NCBI GenBank assembly: GCA_942492445.1
Contig: CALOEW010000076.1
Span: 11,499-75,498 of the forward strand
Length of the DNA: 64,000 nt
Source: NORP240 sp942492445
GTDB taxonomy: Bacteria; Pseudomonadota; Gammaproteobacteria; Pseudomonadales; Pseudohongiellaceae
Direction: 5' to 3'
Shown here one piece after another: positions 8,916-17,572 of this stretch; position 1 is the stretch's first letter; every line of letters starts with the position of its first letter. The translations under genes and the position numbers were made by a program. The notes below the pieces were generated by a model. It did not search any database. It saw only the letters and a list, made by a program, of their open reading frames with translations, and was not told the DNA's origin.

Positions 8916-9731
8916 GTGAAAAAAACTCCGGTGAGACTGTTGTTCGGCCTGGGGCTGCTCGGCCTGGGGCTGGCTGTAAACGGGATTTCTCCAGCTGAGG
9001 CCGCGTCCACCGAAAGAGACTCTCTGACAGCTGATGACCTGATTATCTATCATGTGGAAGGGCGGCGCTCGCGCCGGGTGGCATGGTTGTGCGAGGAGCT
9101 GGGACTTCCCTACACCCTGGTGTTCAAGCGGGGGGATGTACCCGGCTCGTTCGCCACATTGAGAGAGGTCAACCCGGCGATGCCGGTAGCACCTTCCGTT
9201 CTGTACAGAGGCCGCATGCTGGTTGAGTCGGGAGCCATTCTTGACTATCTGCTGAGCCGCTACGGGGAGGGGCAGCTGGAACCCGATGTCAATTCAGTGG
9301 ATTACCTGTACCACCAGCAATGGCTTCATTTTTCCGAGGGCAGTGCGTTTCCGGTATTGTTTTCTGAAGGGCGGGGAGGCCGCTATGCAGCGATCGGGCC
9401 GGCACGGACTCTCGCCAGCTCGGAGCCCAGCGATGATTCCAGTCTGCGAACCGAACAGACCATGGAGTTCATCGAGGACTACATCGGCAGGTACCCCTAT
9501 TTTGGCGGCGGGACGTTTTCCATTGCCGACATCATGATGCACTACATCATCTTCCTGGCGCCGCGGCCGGAGTATTTTGCATTGGATATGTCAAAATACC
9601 CCAACTTCAATGCCTGGCAGGAGCGGGTCGAATCCCGTCCGGCATTTATCGCTGCGCGACTGCGCGCACTCCCGGACAATGAAGTGCCGGGGCTTGCTCC
9701 CATGAATTCCCCCTCCACAGAAACCCCTTGA
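8916..9731 (+). CDS. Exported glutathione S-transferase family protein (first of a tandem pair)
   Basis: The GTG at 8916 is preferred over an upstream in-frame ATG at 8820 because GGGGA lies 8 nt before it and it begins directly with a signal peptide (VKKTPVRLLFGLGLLGLGLAVNG, cleavage near AEA). The 271-residue product has an N-terminal thioredoxin-like GST domain (IIYHVEGRRSRRVAWLCEELGLPYTLVFKRG) with the glutathione-binding VESGAI motif, then an all-helical C-terminal domain (ADIMMHYIIFLAPRPEYFALDMSKYPNFNAWQERV). GSTs are normally cytosolic, so export is notable. Seven bases separate it from the next gene. Confidence 0.85.
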   Translation: MKKTPVRLLFGLGLLGLGLAVNGISPAEAASTERDSLTADDLIIYHVEGRRSRRVAWLCEELGLPYTLVFKRGDVPGSFATLREVNPAMPVAPSVLYRGRMLVESGAILDYLLSRYGEGQLEPDVNSVDYLYHQQWLHFSEGSAFPVLFSEGRGGRYAAIGPARTLASSEPSDDSSLRTEQTMEFIEDYIGRYPYFGGGTFSIADIMMHYIIFLAPRPEYFALDMSKYPNFNAWQERVESRPAFIAARLRALPDNEVPGLAPMNSPSTETP

Positions 9732-9738
9732 TCGAGGA

Positions 9739-10554
9739 ATGATTGTGCGACAGATCAGTCACGGTATCCCTGGCAGTGCATTGAAAATCGTGCTGGCGAC
9801 CCTCATGGCCTTGCAGTGGCTCGTTTCGGTTGATGCGCTGGCCCAGGATGAGCCTGACCTGCGGATCTATACCGTGGAAGGGACGCGGGGCTATCGAATT
9901 ATCTGGCTGGCGGAGGAACTCGGCATTCCCTACCAGGCCGTGTTCGAGCGCGGTAACAAAGAAGGCTCCTACGATCTGATCAGACAGGTCAATCCCCTCA
10001 TGCCACAGTCGCCAACTGTAGTCTACAAGGGCACGATGATGGTGGAGTCGGGCGGCATCATCGCCTATCTGATGTCGCAACACAGCGACGGGCGGTTGCA
10101 ACCAGACCCTGATTCAGAAGAGTATTTTGACTATCTGCTGTGGCTGCATTTCGCTGAAGGCAGCGCCCTGCCGGTGTTATTCGGTGAGGCTCGTGGCGGG
10201 CGCTATGCGGGCATCCAGGCCAATGCCGACCGGGCATTCGTCCCCAATGCGCCGGTGGTTGGCCTGGTGGGCACGCAGCGTGCAATGGCTTTTATCGAAG
10301 CTCACCTGGAAAAGTACCCCTATTTCGGCGGTTCCGAGTTCTCGGCTGCCGATATCATGATGCATTTTGTTGCAGAGTTGGCGCCGGACCCCAATTATTT
10401 TGCGCTGGATCTTTCCAGCTACCCGAATTTTGCCGCCTGGGAAAAAAGAGTGGAACAACGGCCGGCCTATCAACGGGCCATGGCCGTCGCCCTGCCTGAT
10501 AACCAGGAGTGCCCGCGCCTCCCCGGTTGTGCGCCAGTCACCGCTGGCAATTAA
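9739..10554 (+). CDS. Exported glutathione S-transferase family protein (second of a tandem pair)
   Basis: A 271-residue paralogue of the preceding gene and probably its operon partner. A signal peptide covers residues 1-35 (LATLMALQWLVSVDALAQ). The GST N-domain (LRIYTVEGTRGYRIIWLAEELGIPYQAVFERG) and glutathione-binding VESGGI are intact, and the C-domain has the same landmarks as its neighbour (KYPYFGGSEFSAADIMMHF, YFALDLSSYPNFAAWEKRV). The strong similarity indicates local duplication. A rho-independent terminator follows at 10800-10825. Confidence 0.85.
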   Translation: MIVRQISHGIPGSALKIVLATLMALQWLVSVDALAQDEPDLRIYTVEGTRGYRIIWLAEELGIPYQAVFERGNKEGSYDLIRQVNPLMPQSPTVVYKGTMMVESGGIIAYLMSQHSDGRLQPDPDSEEYFDYLLWLHFAEGSALPVLFGEARGGRYAGIQANADRAFVPNAPVVGLVGTQRAMAFIEAHLEKYPYFGGSEFSAADIMMHFVAELAPDPNYFALDLSSYPNFAAWEKRVEQRPAYQRAMAVALPDNQECPRLPGCAPVTAGN

Positions 10555-10799
10555 CCCAGTCTTTCATCTTGGCACCAGAGCCCGCCGCATTAACTGCCGA
10601 GACTGCTGGGGACTTGTTCAGTGGTTATTGTGGTTGATCACCACAGCCAGGGAAGGAAACCGATGCCTCTCCAATGCCACAATTGATCGCTGGGGCGCCC
10701 GGTTCAGGCAATACCATTGCTCGATTTTTAAGGTTTACTAAGCTTTCAATCAACAACAGGTTGATTGAATTTCCTCCTTGGAGCTCGACTTCAATGATT
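10555..10799. other. Intergenic region with inverted repeat
   Basis: No gene seen between the GST pair and its terminator. A perfect 10-bp inverted repeat (TTCAATCAAC, 5-nt loop, GTTGATTGAA) lies at 10745-10769. It is followed only by a short pyrimidine run, so it could be an RNA hairpin or a protein-binding site. Confidence 0.4.
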
Positions 10800-10825
10800 A
10801 GCCCCCGTTACCGGGGGCTTTTTTT
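10800..10825 (+). terminator. Rho-independent terminator downstream of the GST pair
   Basis: An 8-bp perfect stem AGCCCCCG / CGGGGGCT with loop TTAC is followed by a run of seven T (10819-10825). Orientation fits plus-strand transcription from the GST genes; the minus strand lacks a T-run after the hairpin. Confidence 0.85.
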
Positions 10826-10856
10826 GGAATGCAGTGGAGGCGCTTTCGGAGGCTCC

Positions 10857-13130
10857 CTAGTTCAGGCTGGCGCGGGAGCCGGAGTTCTGCGCGGCGATGA
10901 CACCCCCGTCAGAGAGCCGCATCAGGTCGACCAGGATGTAGCCGCTTTCAAGCAGCAATGGATCGGTTTCCTCCTCAACTTCGTCAACTTCGGCATCGAC
11001 AGCGGGCTCAGCCGGCTGTCCGGAATCGGCGTCCAGCTGGGCCACATCAGCGGTATTTTCATCCTCTGCGGCACCGGCCAGGTCCCCGGCTTCGTCGTTT
11101 TCATCCACCCACTCGCGCAGGGGCAGACCCTTGAGGAAGCGGCGCATGTTTTCCGCATCGAATTCCTCGCGGCGGGTATCTTCGCGCTCAGCCTTGACGA
11201 CAGCCTCGTTGAGAGACAGGGTGGTGCGATCCCTGTATTTGAGAGACCGCTCAATCTGGTCTTCCAGGTAGATGAAGTCCGGCGAGGTCTGCGCCCGCTC
11301 GTCGTGCAGACGCGTCAGCTCGGGCAGAAATTCCTGAATCGGGTAATAGGCGGAATATTCCACCGGCCTTACGGTATCCCAAGGGAGGGCACCGTCAAGG
11401 CTGCTTTCCCCCAGGTCTTCGTAGGTCTGCAGGACGTCCGGGAACTCGATATCCGGCACCACGCCGCGGTGTTGGGTACTTTCCCCGGAAATGCGGTAGA
11501 ACTTGGAGCGGGTCAGTTTGACCTGGCCGTAGTTCATGGGAATGATTTCCTGCACCGTGCCTTTACCAAAGGTCTGGCCACCCAGCACGACACCGCGCTG
11601 GTAATCCTGGATCGCGCCGGCAAAAATCTCGGAAGCGGAGGCGCTGGTCCGGTTGACAAGGACGGCCAGGGGGCCGTCATAGACAACTTCCGGGTCGTTG
11701 TCGCCGAAGGCTCTGGTAAAGCCGGCACGAATCCCGGTGTAGCGTATCTGCACGGTGGCACCGGTGTCGATGAAAAGCCCCACCAGCTGGTTCACCTCGC
11801 TGAGTGAGCCACCACCATTGTTACGCAGGTCGACCACCACGCCGTCTACGCCTTCCAGCTTGAGTTCCTCCAACAGGTTGCGTACGTCGCGGGTGGAGCT
11901 CTTATAGTCGGTCTCGCCACGGGCCGCCGCCTCGAAATCAAAATAAAAGGTGGGCAGATGAATGACACCGATGCGGTAGTCATGGCCGCTGTAGCTCAGC
12001 TCGATGACCTCTTTGCGGGCAGACTGGTCTTCCAGCTTCACCGTATCGCGGGTAATGCGGACCACACGCGCGCTGCTTTCGCTCACGGCGTCGGCAGGTA
12101 TCACACTGAGGCGAACCACGGTGCCTTTCTCGCCACGAATCTGGTCCACCACGTCATCAAGACGCATACCGACAACGTCCTTGATCTCGCCGTCCGGGCC
12201 CTGGCCGATGCCTATTATCTTTTCACCTGCCTGCAGATTGCCACCCCGTTCAGCAGGGCCGCCTTTGATCAACTCCACCACCTTGGTGTATTGCTCCTCG
12301 GTGGTCAGTTGCGCGCCGATTCCCTGCAACGACAGCGACAGCCCCATGTTGAAATTTTCCGAGTCCCGCGGCGAGTAGTAGGCAGTGTGTGGATCGACAG
12401 TGCGCGCCACCGTTGCCAGGTAGGTCTGAAACACGTCACGTTCGTTGGTTTTCAGCACCTGATCCAGCTGGTTCCGATACCGTTTGCTGAGTTTCTCGCG
12501 AATCTCTGCATTAGTGTCGCCGGTCAATTTCAGGCTCAGCACGCTGTTCTTCATGCGCTTGCGCCATAACTCGTCCAGCTCTTCCCTGGTAGTGGGGAAG
12601 GCGGCATCCTCACGATCGATGACGATCTCCTCGTCGATGGTGAAATCCATGGACGGGATGTCGTTCTCTATCGTATTGATAGCGAAGATGAGGCGGTCCA
12701 GAAGCCGCTGCAGGTATACGTTGTATATGTCGAAGCCGGGCTCGACACTGCCATTCTTCAGACTGTCGTCGAGGTTGTAGCGGTACCTCTCGAAACTGTC
12801 GATATCCTCCTGCAGGAAATAAAGACGTGAGCTGTCCAGTATATCGACGTAGTTTTTCAGCAGTTCGGAGGAAAACTCGTCATCCACGTCTACCTTCGAG
12901 TAGTGCTTTTCCTCCAGCTCGTTAATCAGGTCGGTCGCCGTCTGGCCGTAGATAAGCTGACTCCGTGTCGGCTTATACAGGGACTCGAGGTCCAGAACCG
13001 GCTCCAGTTCCACCGGTTCCTGAGCCATCGCCAGCGGGCCGGTTGCCAGCAGCAATGCACCCAGCCAGAATTTGACCCGGTTTCGGAAAGACAGTCGTAC
13101 TTGCGAGTGGGCAGTGGTAATTTCGATCAT
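10857..13130 (-). CDS. prc: Carboxy-terminal (tail-specific) protease Prc
   Basis: ATG at 13130 is chosen because GGAAAA precedes it and residues 1-36 then form a basic segment and signal peptide ending AMAQ; the frame is open upstream to 13205. The 757-residue product has the Prc layout: N-terminal helical domain, a PDZ domain (GLSLSLQGIGAQLTTEEQYTKVVEL...GEKIIGIG), the S41 core with DGVVVDLRNNGGGSLSEV, catalytic Ser in NRTSASASEIFAGA and Lys in GQTFGKGTVQ, and a C-terminal domain. The last 80 residues are acidic. Prc acts in the periplasm on peptidoglycan hydrolases and lipoproteins, usually with the adaptor NlpI. Confidence 0.93.
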   Translation of the reverse strand: MIEITTAHSQVRLSFRNRVKFWLGALLLATGPLAMAQEPVELEPVLDLESLYKPTRSQLIYGQTATDLINELEEKHYSKVDVDDEFSSELLKNYVDILDSSRLYFLQEDIDSFERYRYNLDDSLKNGSVEPGFDIYNVYLQRLLDRLIFAINTIENDIPSMDFTIDEEIVIDREDAAFPTTREELDELWRKRMKNSVLSLKLTGDTNAEIREKLSKRYRNQLDQVLKTNERDVFQTYLATVARTVDPHTAYYSPRDSENFNMGLSLSLQGIGAQLTTEEQYTKVVELIKGGPAERGGNLQAGEKIIGIGQGPDGEIKDVVGMRLDDVVDQIRGEKGTVVRLSVIPADAVSESSARVVRITRDTVKLEDQSARKEVIELSYSGHDYRIGVIHLPTFYFDFEAAARGETDYKSSTRDVRNLLEELKLEGVDGVVVDLRNNGGGSLSEVNQLVGLFIDTGATVQIRYTGIRAGFTRAFGDNDPEVVYDGPLAVLVNRTSASASEIFAGAIQDYQRGVVLGGQTFGKGTVQEIIPMNYGQVKLTRSKFYRISGESTQHRGVVPDIEFPDVLQTYEDLGESSLDGALPWDTVRPVEYSAYYPIQEFLPELTRLHDERAQTSPDFIYLEDQIERSLKYRDRTTLSLNEAVVKAEREDTRREEFDAENMRRFLKGLPLREWVDENDEAGDLAGAAEDENTADVAQLDADSGQPAEPAVDAEVDEVEEETDPLLLESGYILVDLMRLSDGGVIAAQNSGSRASLN

Positions 13131-13403
13131 AACGTTTTCCAGTGCTTCAACTTTTACATGCCAGCGAACCATTCCTGAAGGTCTCCAGATCAGGCGGAAC
13201 CCCAAAAAACTCTATTCACGCCATTATTGGAACGCCGAATGGGCTTTTTCAGTTCAATGAAGTTATACAACAGTGTAGCCTCAGTAATCTACAGTCTTGA
13301 TCGGCCAAATTGCGGTTCCAGACGAAAATTCCCCATGAATCCACTCCAACTGCCGGCAAGCCTCGTCGGATTCGCGTATTTTACATGTCTTTTCCATGCC
13401 AAA

Positions 13404-14612
13404 TCAGGGTTTTATCACCTTGTTGCGGGCCGAAGCATGACGTTCGGCGCGTTCCACGTCGATGTAGCGGTCGGTGATGGCGCTGGAACCATGCCCCGCA
13501 TCGTCCCGCACATGCTCCCGCGGGCGGTGCTTGACGTCTTCGGAAATACCGGTATGCCGCAGCCAGTGAACGGTGGCCGCCGCCAGCCGCTCCGCCTCCT
13601 CCACAAACCCTTCCGCCCGCATCCGGGCGGCCGCCGCGTCAAAACACTTCTGCACGATGCCGCGGATCTGCCGGGTGCTGGTGATTCCGCCAACGCCTCT
13701 GGCCCTGTGCACAAGTGGCGTTGACTCACCGGGAACAGGTAGAGCGGTAAGGCCCCGGGACAGGCGGTAACGCTTCAACGCTTCCATCATCGCGTCGCTG
13801 ACTGAGATCTCCCGTTCCTTATTGCCCTTGCCGACCGTGACAAACCACCAGTTTCCCTCCTGGTCGGGCTGGAAATGACCCATCTGCGGTGACCAGCGGC
13901 TGGTTTCCACCAGCTCCGATATCCGCAGGTACATGGCGAACAGGGCGTTCATGATAAACAGGGTTCGTTCGTGGACCTGGGGGTCTTCAACGGCCATCTG
14001 TTCCGCCGTGTCGATCAGGTAGCTCCATTGCAGGGGGGACAGCCGGCGAATCTTTGTCTGAGCCTGGCGCTTGCGAATGAATTTACTTTTCTGACGTATT
14101 TGGGTAACCGGGTTGGATGCCAGGTAATTCTCTTGAATCAAGAAGTTGAAGAAACTGCTTAAGATACTGAATAAGGACTGTATCGCGGATTGGGAGAGTA
14201 CATACTGGGGAGAACTGGTGACATAGGGACGCCAGTCGGGGTTGGGCCTGCGCTCCCCGCCACGGTTCAGGAAACGGGCCACGTTCTTGCTGCCCACCCA
14301 GGATCCCGGGGGTTGTCGGGAAAACTCGACATAACGTTCGATATCGTCTCTGGTGAGCTGTTTTATTGTCTTTTTTGCCACCAGCCAGAGCCACTGGAGG
14401 AAATGTTCGATCTCCCGTCGGTAAGTGGAGAAAGTGTCCGGACTGCCGCGATAGCTGTAGATAAATTCGCTCGCCAGCTGATAATCCGCTGCGGCCTCCT
14501 CGGGAAGCGACACCGAAAGCACTGCAGCGAGGTCGCCAACCGGATGCTTGAACGGGTTCGGCATCGCCTCCAACGTGTCAAACAGGGGATAGGGGGACTT
14601 AGTTGCTGACAT
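13404..14612 (-). CDS. Tyrosine site-specific recombinase
   Basis: A 402-residue protein with an N-terminal SAM-like core-binding domain (ASEFIYSYRGSPDTFSTYRREIEHFLQWL) and a C-terminal catalytic domain. Catalytic residues are visible: Arg in YLRISELV, Lys in VGKGNKER, His-x-x-Arg in VHWLRHTGIS, His in AGHGSSAITDRYI, and the nucleophilic Tyr in that same segment. It is longer than XerC/XerD, with an insert around residues 100-130. No tRNA, phage genes or clear attachment repeat is nearby, so it may be a stable solitary recombinase. It is divergent from modA. Confidence 0.88.
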   Translation of the reverse strand: MSATKSPYPLFDTLEAMPNPFKHPVGDLAAVLSVSLPEEAAADYQLASEFIYSYRGSPDTFSTYRREIEHFLQWLWLVAKKTIKQLTRDDIERYVEFSRQPPGSWVGSKNVARFLNRGGERRPNPDWRPYVTSSPQYVLSQSAIQSLFSILSSFFNFLIQENYLASNPVTQIRQKSKFIRKRQAQTKIRRLSPLQWSYLIDTAEQMAVEDPQVHERTLFIMNALFAMYLRISELVETSRWSPQMGHFQPDQEGNWWFVTVGKGNKEREISVSDAMMEALKRYRLSRGLTALPVPGESTPLVHRARGVGGITSTRQIRGIVQKCFDAAAARMRAEGFVEEAERLAAATVHWLRHTGISEDVKHRPREHVRDDAGHGSSAITDRYIDVERAERHASARNKVIKP

Positions 14613-14759
14613 TATAAAACATCGCTAACTCTAAGATTAAAAAAAGATTATCTACTTTATTCCAAGTCAGTATCAGGTGTCGACGCGGGTCGTTGTCCCG
14701 CAGCCGACCCGGTACCAGAAGCCCTACTTTACTTTGGTTATCGGCAGTCGTTACACTCA

Positions 14760-14783
14760 CGCTATGTAGCCACCTACATAACG
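14760..14783. promoter_or_regulatory. ModE-box-like operator upstream of modA
   Basis: CGCTATGTAG, CCAC, CTACATAACG form an inverted repeat with 10-bp arms and one mismatch. Its CGnTAT...ATAnCG shape matches the general form of known ModE operators. It lies about 115 bp before the modA start, and a modE gene is present at 17553-18347. It suggests molybdate-dependent repression of modABC. Binding is inferred. Confidence 0.65.
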
Positions 14784-14896
14784 GCAGGATAACGAGCGTG
14801 TAACGGCAGGCCAGGAAGCCCAGCGCCAAACCAGGCAGGCTCAGCCCTGAGGCGGACAGTCCCGGGCCTGTTGAAACCGAATGCAACCTTCACCAG

Positions 14897-15799
14897 GTGA
14901 ATACGACCGTGAGCAGTCAGACTTCAGCGAGCGGCGCAGCAGCAGTCTCCACAGGCGCTGTGGCAGCCCTTTACAGGGGTTCCTCCCCGGAGCCAGACCC
15001 TTTGTTGGCGACGCCGGTGGCGGCCGCGGGAAGGGTGCTGTCGGCCTGTTTACTGGCGGCCCTTCTGATGCTGGCCCTTGCGCCGGCCTCCCGGGCCGAC
15101 ACCCTGACCGTCGCGGTCGCCGCCAATTTTGCCGAAACCCTGGACCGGCTGGTGGTGGACTTCGAGAAATCCTCGTCACACCGGGTACGGGTGGTGCGGG
15201 GTTCCAGCGGCCGCCACTTCGCACAGATTGTCAATGGTGCCCCCTTCGACCTTTTTTTTTCGGCGGATGCCCGGCGTCCGGCGGAACTGGTAGAACGTCT
15301 CTCACTGCCTGCTTCCCGATTGCGCAGCTATGCCCTGGGTCGTCTGGTACTCTGGGCGCCCGCGGCAGCCAGCTCTGAAGTAGTCGAGCGGATACTGAAA
15401 TCCCGTGACTTCCAGACCCTGGCGATCGCCAACCCCCGGCTGGCACCCTATGGGCAGGCCGCCGTGGAAACCCTGCAGTCATTGGGGTTGAATGAGGTCC
15501 TGCAACCCGGCGTCGGGCAACTGGTGCGCGGGGAAAACGTCGCCCAGACTTACCAATTCGTGGCAACAGGCAACGCTCAGATTGGCTTCGTCGCGTTATC
15601 CCAGGTACTGGCGGCGGGTAATCGCGGCTACTGGCTGGTTCCGGATTCACACTACCAGCCGATCGTCCAGCAACTGGTTATCCTCCGCGACACCCGGGCA
15701 GGCCGGGAATTGCTCGACTTCCTGGCCACACCGGCAGCCCGTTCCCGCATCGAGGAGGCCGGTTACGGACTCCCGCCACAACCTGAAAAACTGGATTAG
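14897..15799 (+). CDS. modA: Molybdate ABC transporter substrate-binding protein ModA
   Basis: A 300-residue periplasmic binding protein from a GTG start; a later start is possible because the first 48 residues precede the hydrophobic signal segment (ACLLAALLMLALAPASRA). The mature protein begins DTLTVAVAANFAETLDRLVVDFEKSSSHRVRVVRGSSGRHFAQI and contains PFDLFFSADARRPAEL and ENVAQTYQFVATGNAQIGFVALSQV, all typical of ModA. It captures molybdate or tungstate for ModBC. First gene of modABC, downstream of a ModE-like operator. Confidence 0.92.
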   Translation: MNTTVSSQTSASGAAAVSTGAVAALYRGSSPEPDPLLATPVAAAGRVLSACLLAALLMLALAPASRADTLTVAVAANFAETLDRLVVDFEKSSSHRVRVVRGSSGRHFAQIVNGAPFDLFFSADARRPAELVERLSLPASRLRSYALGRLVLWAPAAASSEVVERILKSRDFQTLAIANPRLAPYGQAAVETLQSLGLNEVLQPGVGQLVRGENVAQTYQFVATGNAQIGFVALSQVLAAGNRGYWLVPDSHYQPIVQQLVILRDTRAGRELLDFLATPAARSRIEEAGYGLPPQPEKLD

Positions 15800-15803
15800 T
15801 CTG

Positions 15804-16487
15804 GTGTTGCAACAGGCTGATATAACAGCATTAATTTTAACACTTAAGCTGGCCGCCTCGAGCACGATTCTGCTCCTGGTGCTGGGTACGCCCTTGGCCT
15901 GGTGGCTGGCCCGCACCCGTTCCCGCCTGCGGCCGCTGGTGGAAGCGCTGGTCGCCTTGCCATTGGTTTTGCCACCGACGGTGCTGGGTTTCTATCTGTT
16001 GCTGCTGATGTCACCCGGTGGGGCGGTCGGTGCCCCCCTGCAGGCACTGGGATTGCCCGGGATAGCGTTTTCCTTTTCGGGCCTGGTGGTGGGATCGGTG
16101 ATCTACTCCATGCCGTTTGTCGTCCAGCCCCTGCAGAACGCATTCCTGGCACTGGGGACACGGCCACTGGAGGTGGCTGCGACGCTGGGTGCCGGTCCAG
16201 TCGCCAGCTTTCTGCATGTGGTCCTGCCCTTGAGCCGGCTCGGCTACCTGTCCGCCACGGTGTTGGGTTTCGCCCACACGCTGGGAGAGTTCGGTGTGGT
16301 ACTGATGATCGGCGGCAACATACCCGGTGAAACCCAGGTGGTATCCATCGCCATCTACGAACACGTCGAATCCCTGGCGTACTCCCAGGCCCACGCACTG
16401 GCGGCCCTGTTGCTGGGATTATCGTTTCTGGTGTTGCTGCTGATGAACCTGGCCAACAGAAGAACGCGCCTGGTAAACCTGTCGTGA
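15804..16487 (+). CDS. modB: Molybdate ABC transporter permease ModB
   Basis: The start is placed at GTG 15804, just after the modA stop; CTG/TTG neighbours at 15801 and 15807 are alternatives. This gives 227 residues, the usual ModB length. Five or more membrane segments are visible (LILTLKLAASSTILLLVLGTPLAWWL, LVALPLVLPPTVLGFYLLLL and others). The EAA loop that contacts ModC reads EVAATLGAGPVASFLHVVLPLS. It overlaps modC by four bases (GTGA), so the two are translationally coupled. Confidence 0.9.
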   Translation: MLQQADITALILTLKLAASSTILLLVLGTPLAWWLARTRSRLRPLVEALVALPLVLPPTVLGFYLLLLMSPGGAVGAPLQALGLPGIAFSFSGLVVGSVIYSMPFVVQPLQNAFLALGTRPLEVAATLGAGPVASFLHVVLPLSRLGYLSATVLGFAHTLGEFGVVLMIGGNIPGETQVVSIAIYEHVESLAYSQAHALAALLLGLSFLVLLLMNLANRRTRLVNLS

Positions 16488-17572
16488 TCGAAATCCGTAC
16501 GCAGCTGCAACTTGCCGATTTCCGGCTGGAGGTGGACTGTCAACTTCCAGGGCGTGGTGTGTCGGTGCTTTTCGGTCCCTCCGGCTCAGGCAAGACCAGC
16601 CTGCTGCGCAGCGTCGCGGGGCTTGAGCAACAGGCTGTTGGCCGGGTGGAAGTCAATGGCCAGGTGTGGCAGGAACCCGGTTTCTGGTTGCCCGCACACC
16701 GGCGTGGCGTGGGTTACGTGTTTCAGCAGGCTGGCCTGTTTCCCCACCTGTCGGTGAGGAACAATCTGCTGTTCGGTGCCCGGCGCCGCGGCGGCACGTC
16801 ATTGAATCAACAGGCGATCATCAAGACCCTGGAGCTGGAGCCACTGCTGGACCGGGGGGTTCACGATTTATCCGGTGGTGAACAGCAGCGCGTGGCACTG
16901 GGCCGGGCACTGCTAAGCAGGCCCGGCCTGTTGCTCCTGGATGAACCCCTCGCGGCGCTGGACATCGCCAGCAGGTCCAGGCTCATACCATTTCTCGAGA
17001 ACGCCCTTCACCTTCTTGATATTCCAGCACTTTATGTAACCCATTCTACCGATGAACTGGTCCGGCTGGCGGACCATGTTGTAGTTCTGGAGCAGGGCAG
17101 GGTTATCACCAGCGGCCCCCTGGTGGAGGTGTTTGCTGACGTTTCCACGCCGCTTAGCCGACTTGATGATGCCTTCAGCGTGCTGCCGGGACGACTGCTT
17201 GCAAGCCACCTGCCGGGCCTGTCTTCGGTGTCGACAGCAGCTGGCAATGTATTCCATGTGCCACAAACGCCCCGGATGGAGCAAGTGTCCGTACGCCTGA
17301 AAATTCAGGCCAGGGATGTCAGCCTCAGCCTGGAAAAATCAGAAAAAAGCAGTATTCTCAATATATTACCAGCGATTGTAGAACAGGTTTCAGAAGTGAA
17401 GACCAGTGGCAGCTGTACGGTGCAACTCGACCTGGCCGGTGACAGGCTGCTGGCGAGAATATCCGACTATTCCCGGCAGCAACTTCAAATCGAACCCGGA
17501 AGACACCTTTATGCCCAGGTGAAAGCTGTGGCGCTGCTGCCGGCCGGTGAAATCAACCAGCCAGCAGAATAA
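16484..17572 (+). CDS. modC: Molybdate ABC transporter ATP-binding protein ModC
   Basis: A 362-residue ATPase starting at GTG 16484 within the modB stop. Walker A is GPSGSGKTS, the Q-loop VFQQAGLFPHLSV, the signature LSGGEQQRVALGRAL, Walker B LLLLDEPLAALD, and the switch His lies in VTHSTDE. The C-terminal third carries a TOBE/Mop domain (SILNILPAIVEQVSEVKTSGSCTVQLDLAG) that binds molybdate in this family. It powers molybdate import. Its 3' end overlaps the convergent modE by 20 bp. Confidence 0.93.
   Translation: MIEIRTQLQLADFRLEVDCQLPGRGVSVLFGPSGSGKTSLLRSVAGLEQQAVGRVEVNGQVWQEPGFWLPAHRRGVGYVFQQAGLFPHLSVRNNLLFGARRRGGTSLNQQAIIKTLELEPLLDRGVHDLSGGEQQRVALGRALLSRPGLLLLDEPLAALDIASRSRLIPFLENALHLLDIPALYVTHSTDELVRLADHVVVLEQGRVITSGPLVEVFADVSTPLSRLDDAFSVLPGRLLASHLPGLSSVSTAAGNVFHVPQTPRMEQVSVRLKIQARDVSLSLEKSEKSSILNILPAIVEQVSEVKTSGSCTVQLDLAGDRLLARISDYSRQQLQIEPGRHLYAQVKAVALLPAGEINQPAE

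Noticed and set aside
13404..14612. XerC or prophage integrase
   Set aside because: The protein is about 100 residues longer than XerC/XerD, and no phage genes or att repeats are visible, so only a general recombinase call is justified.
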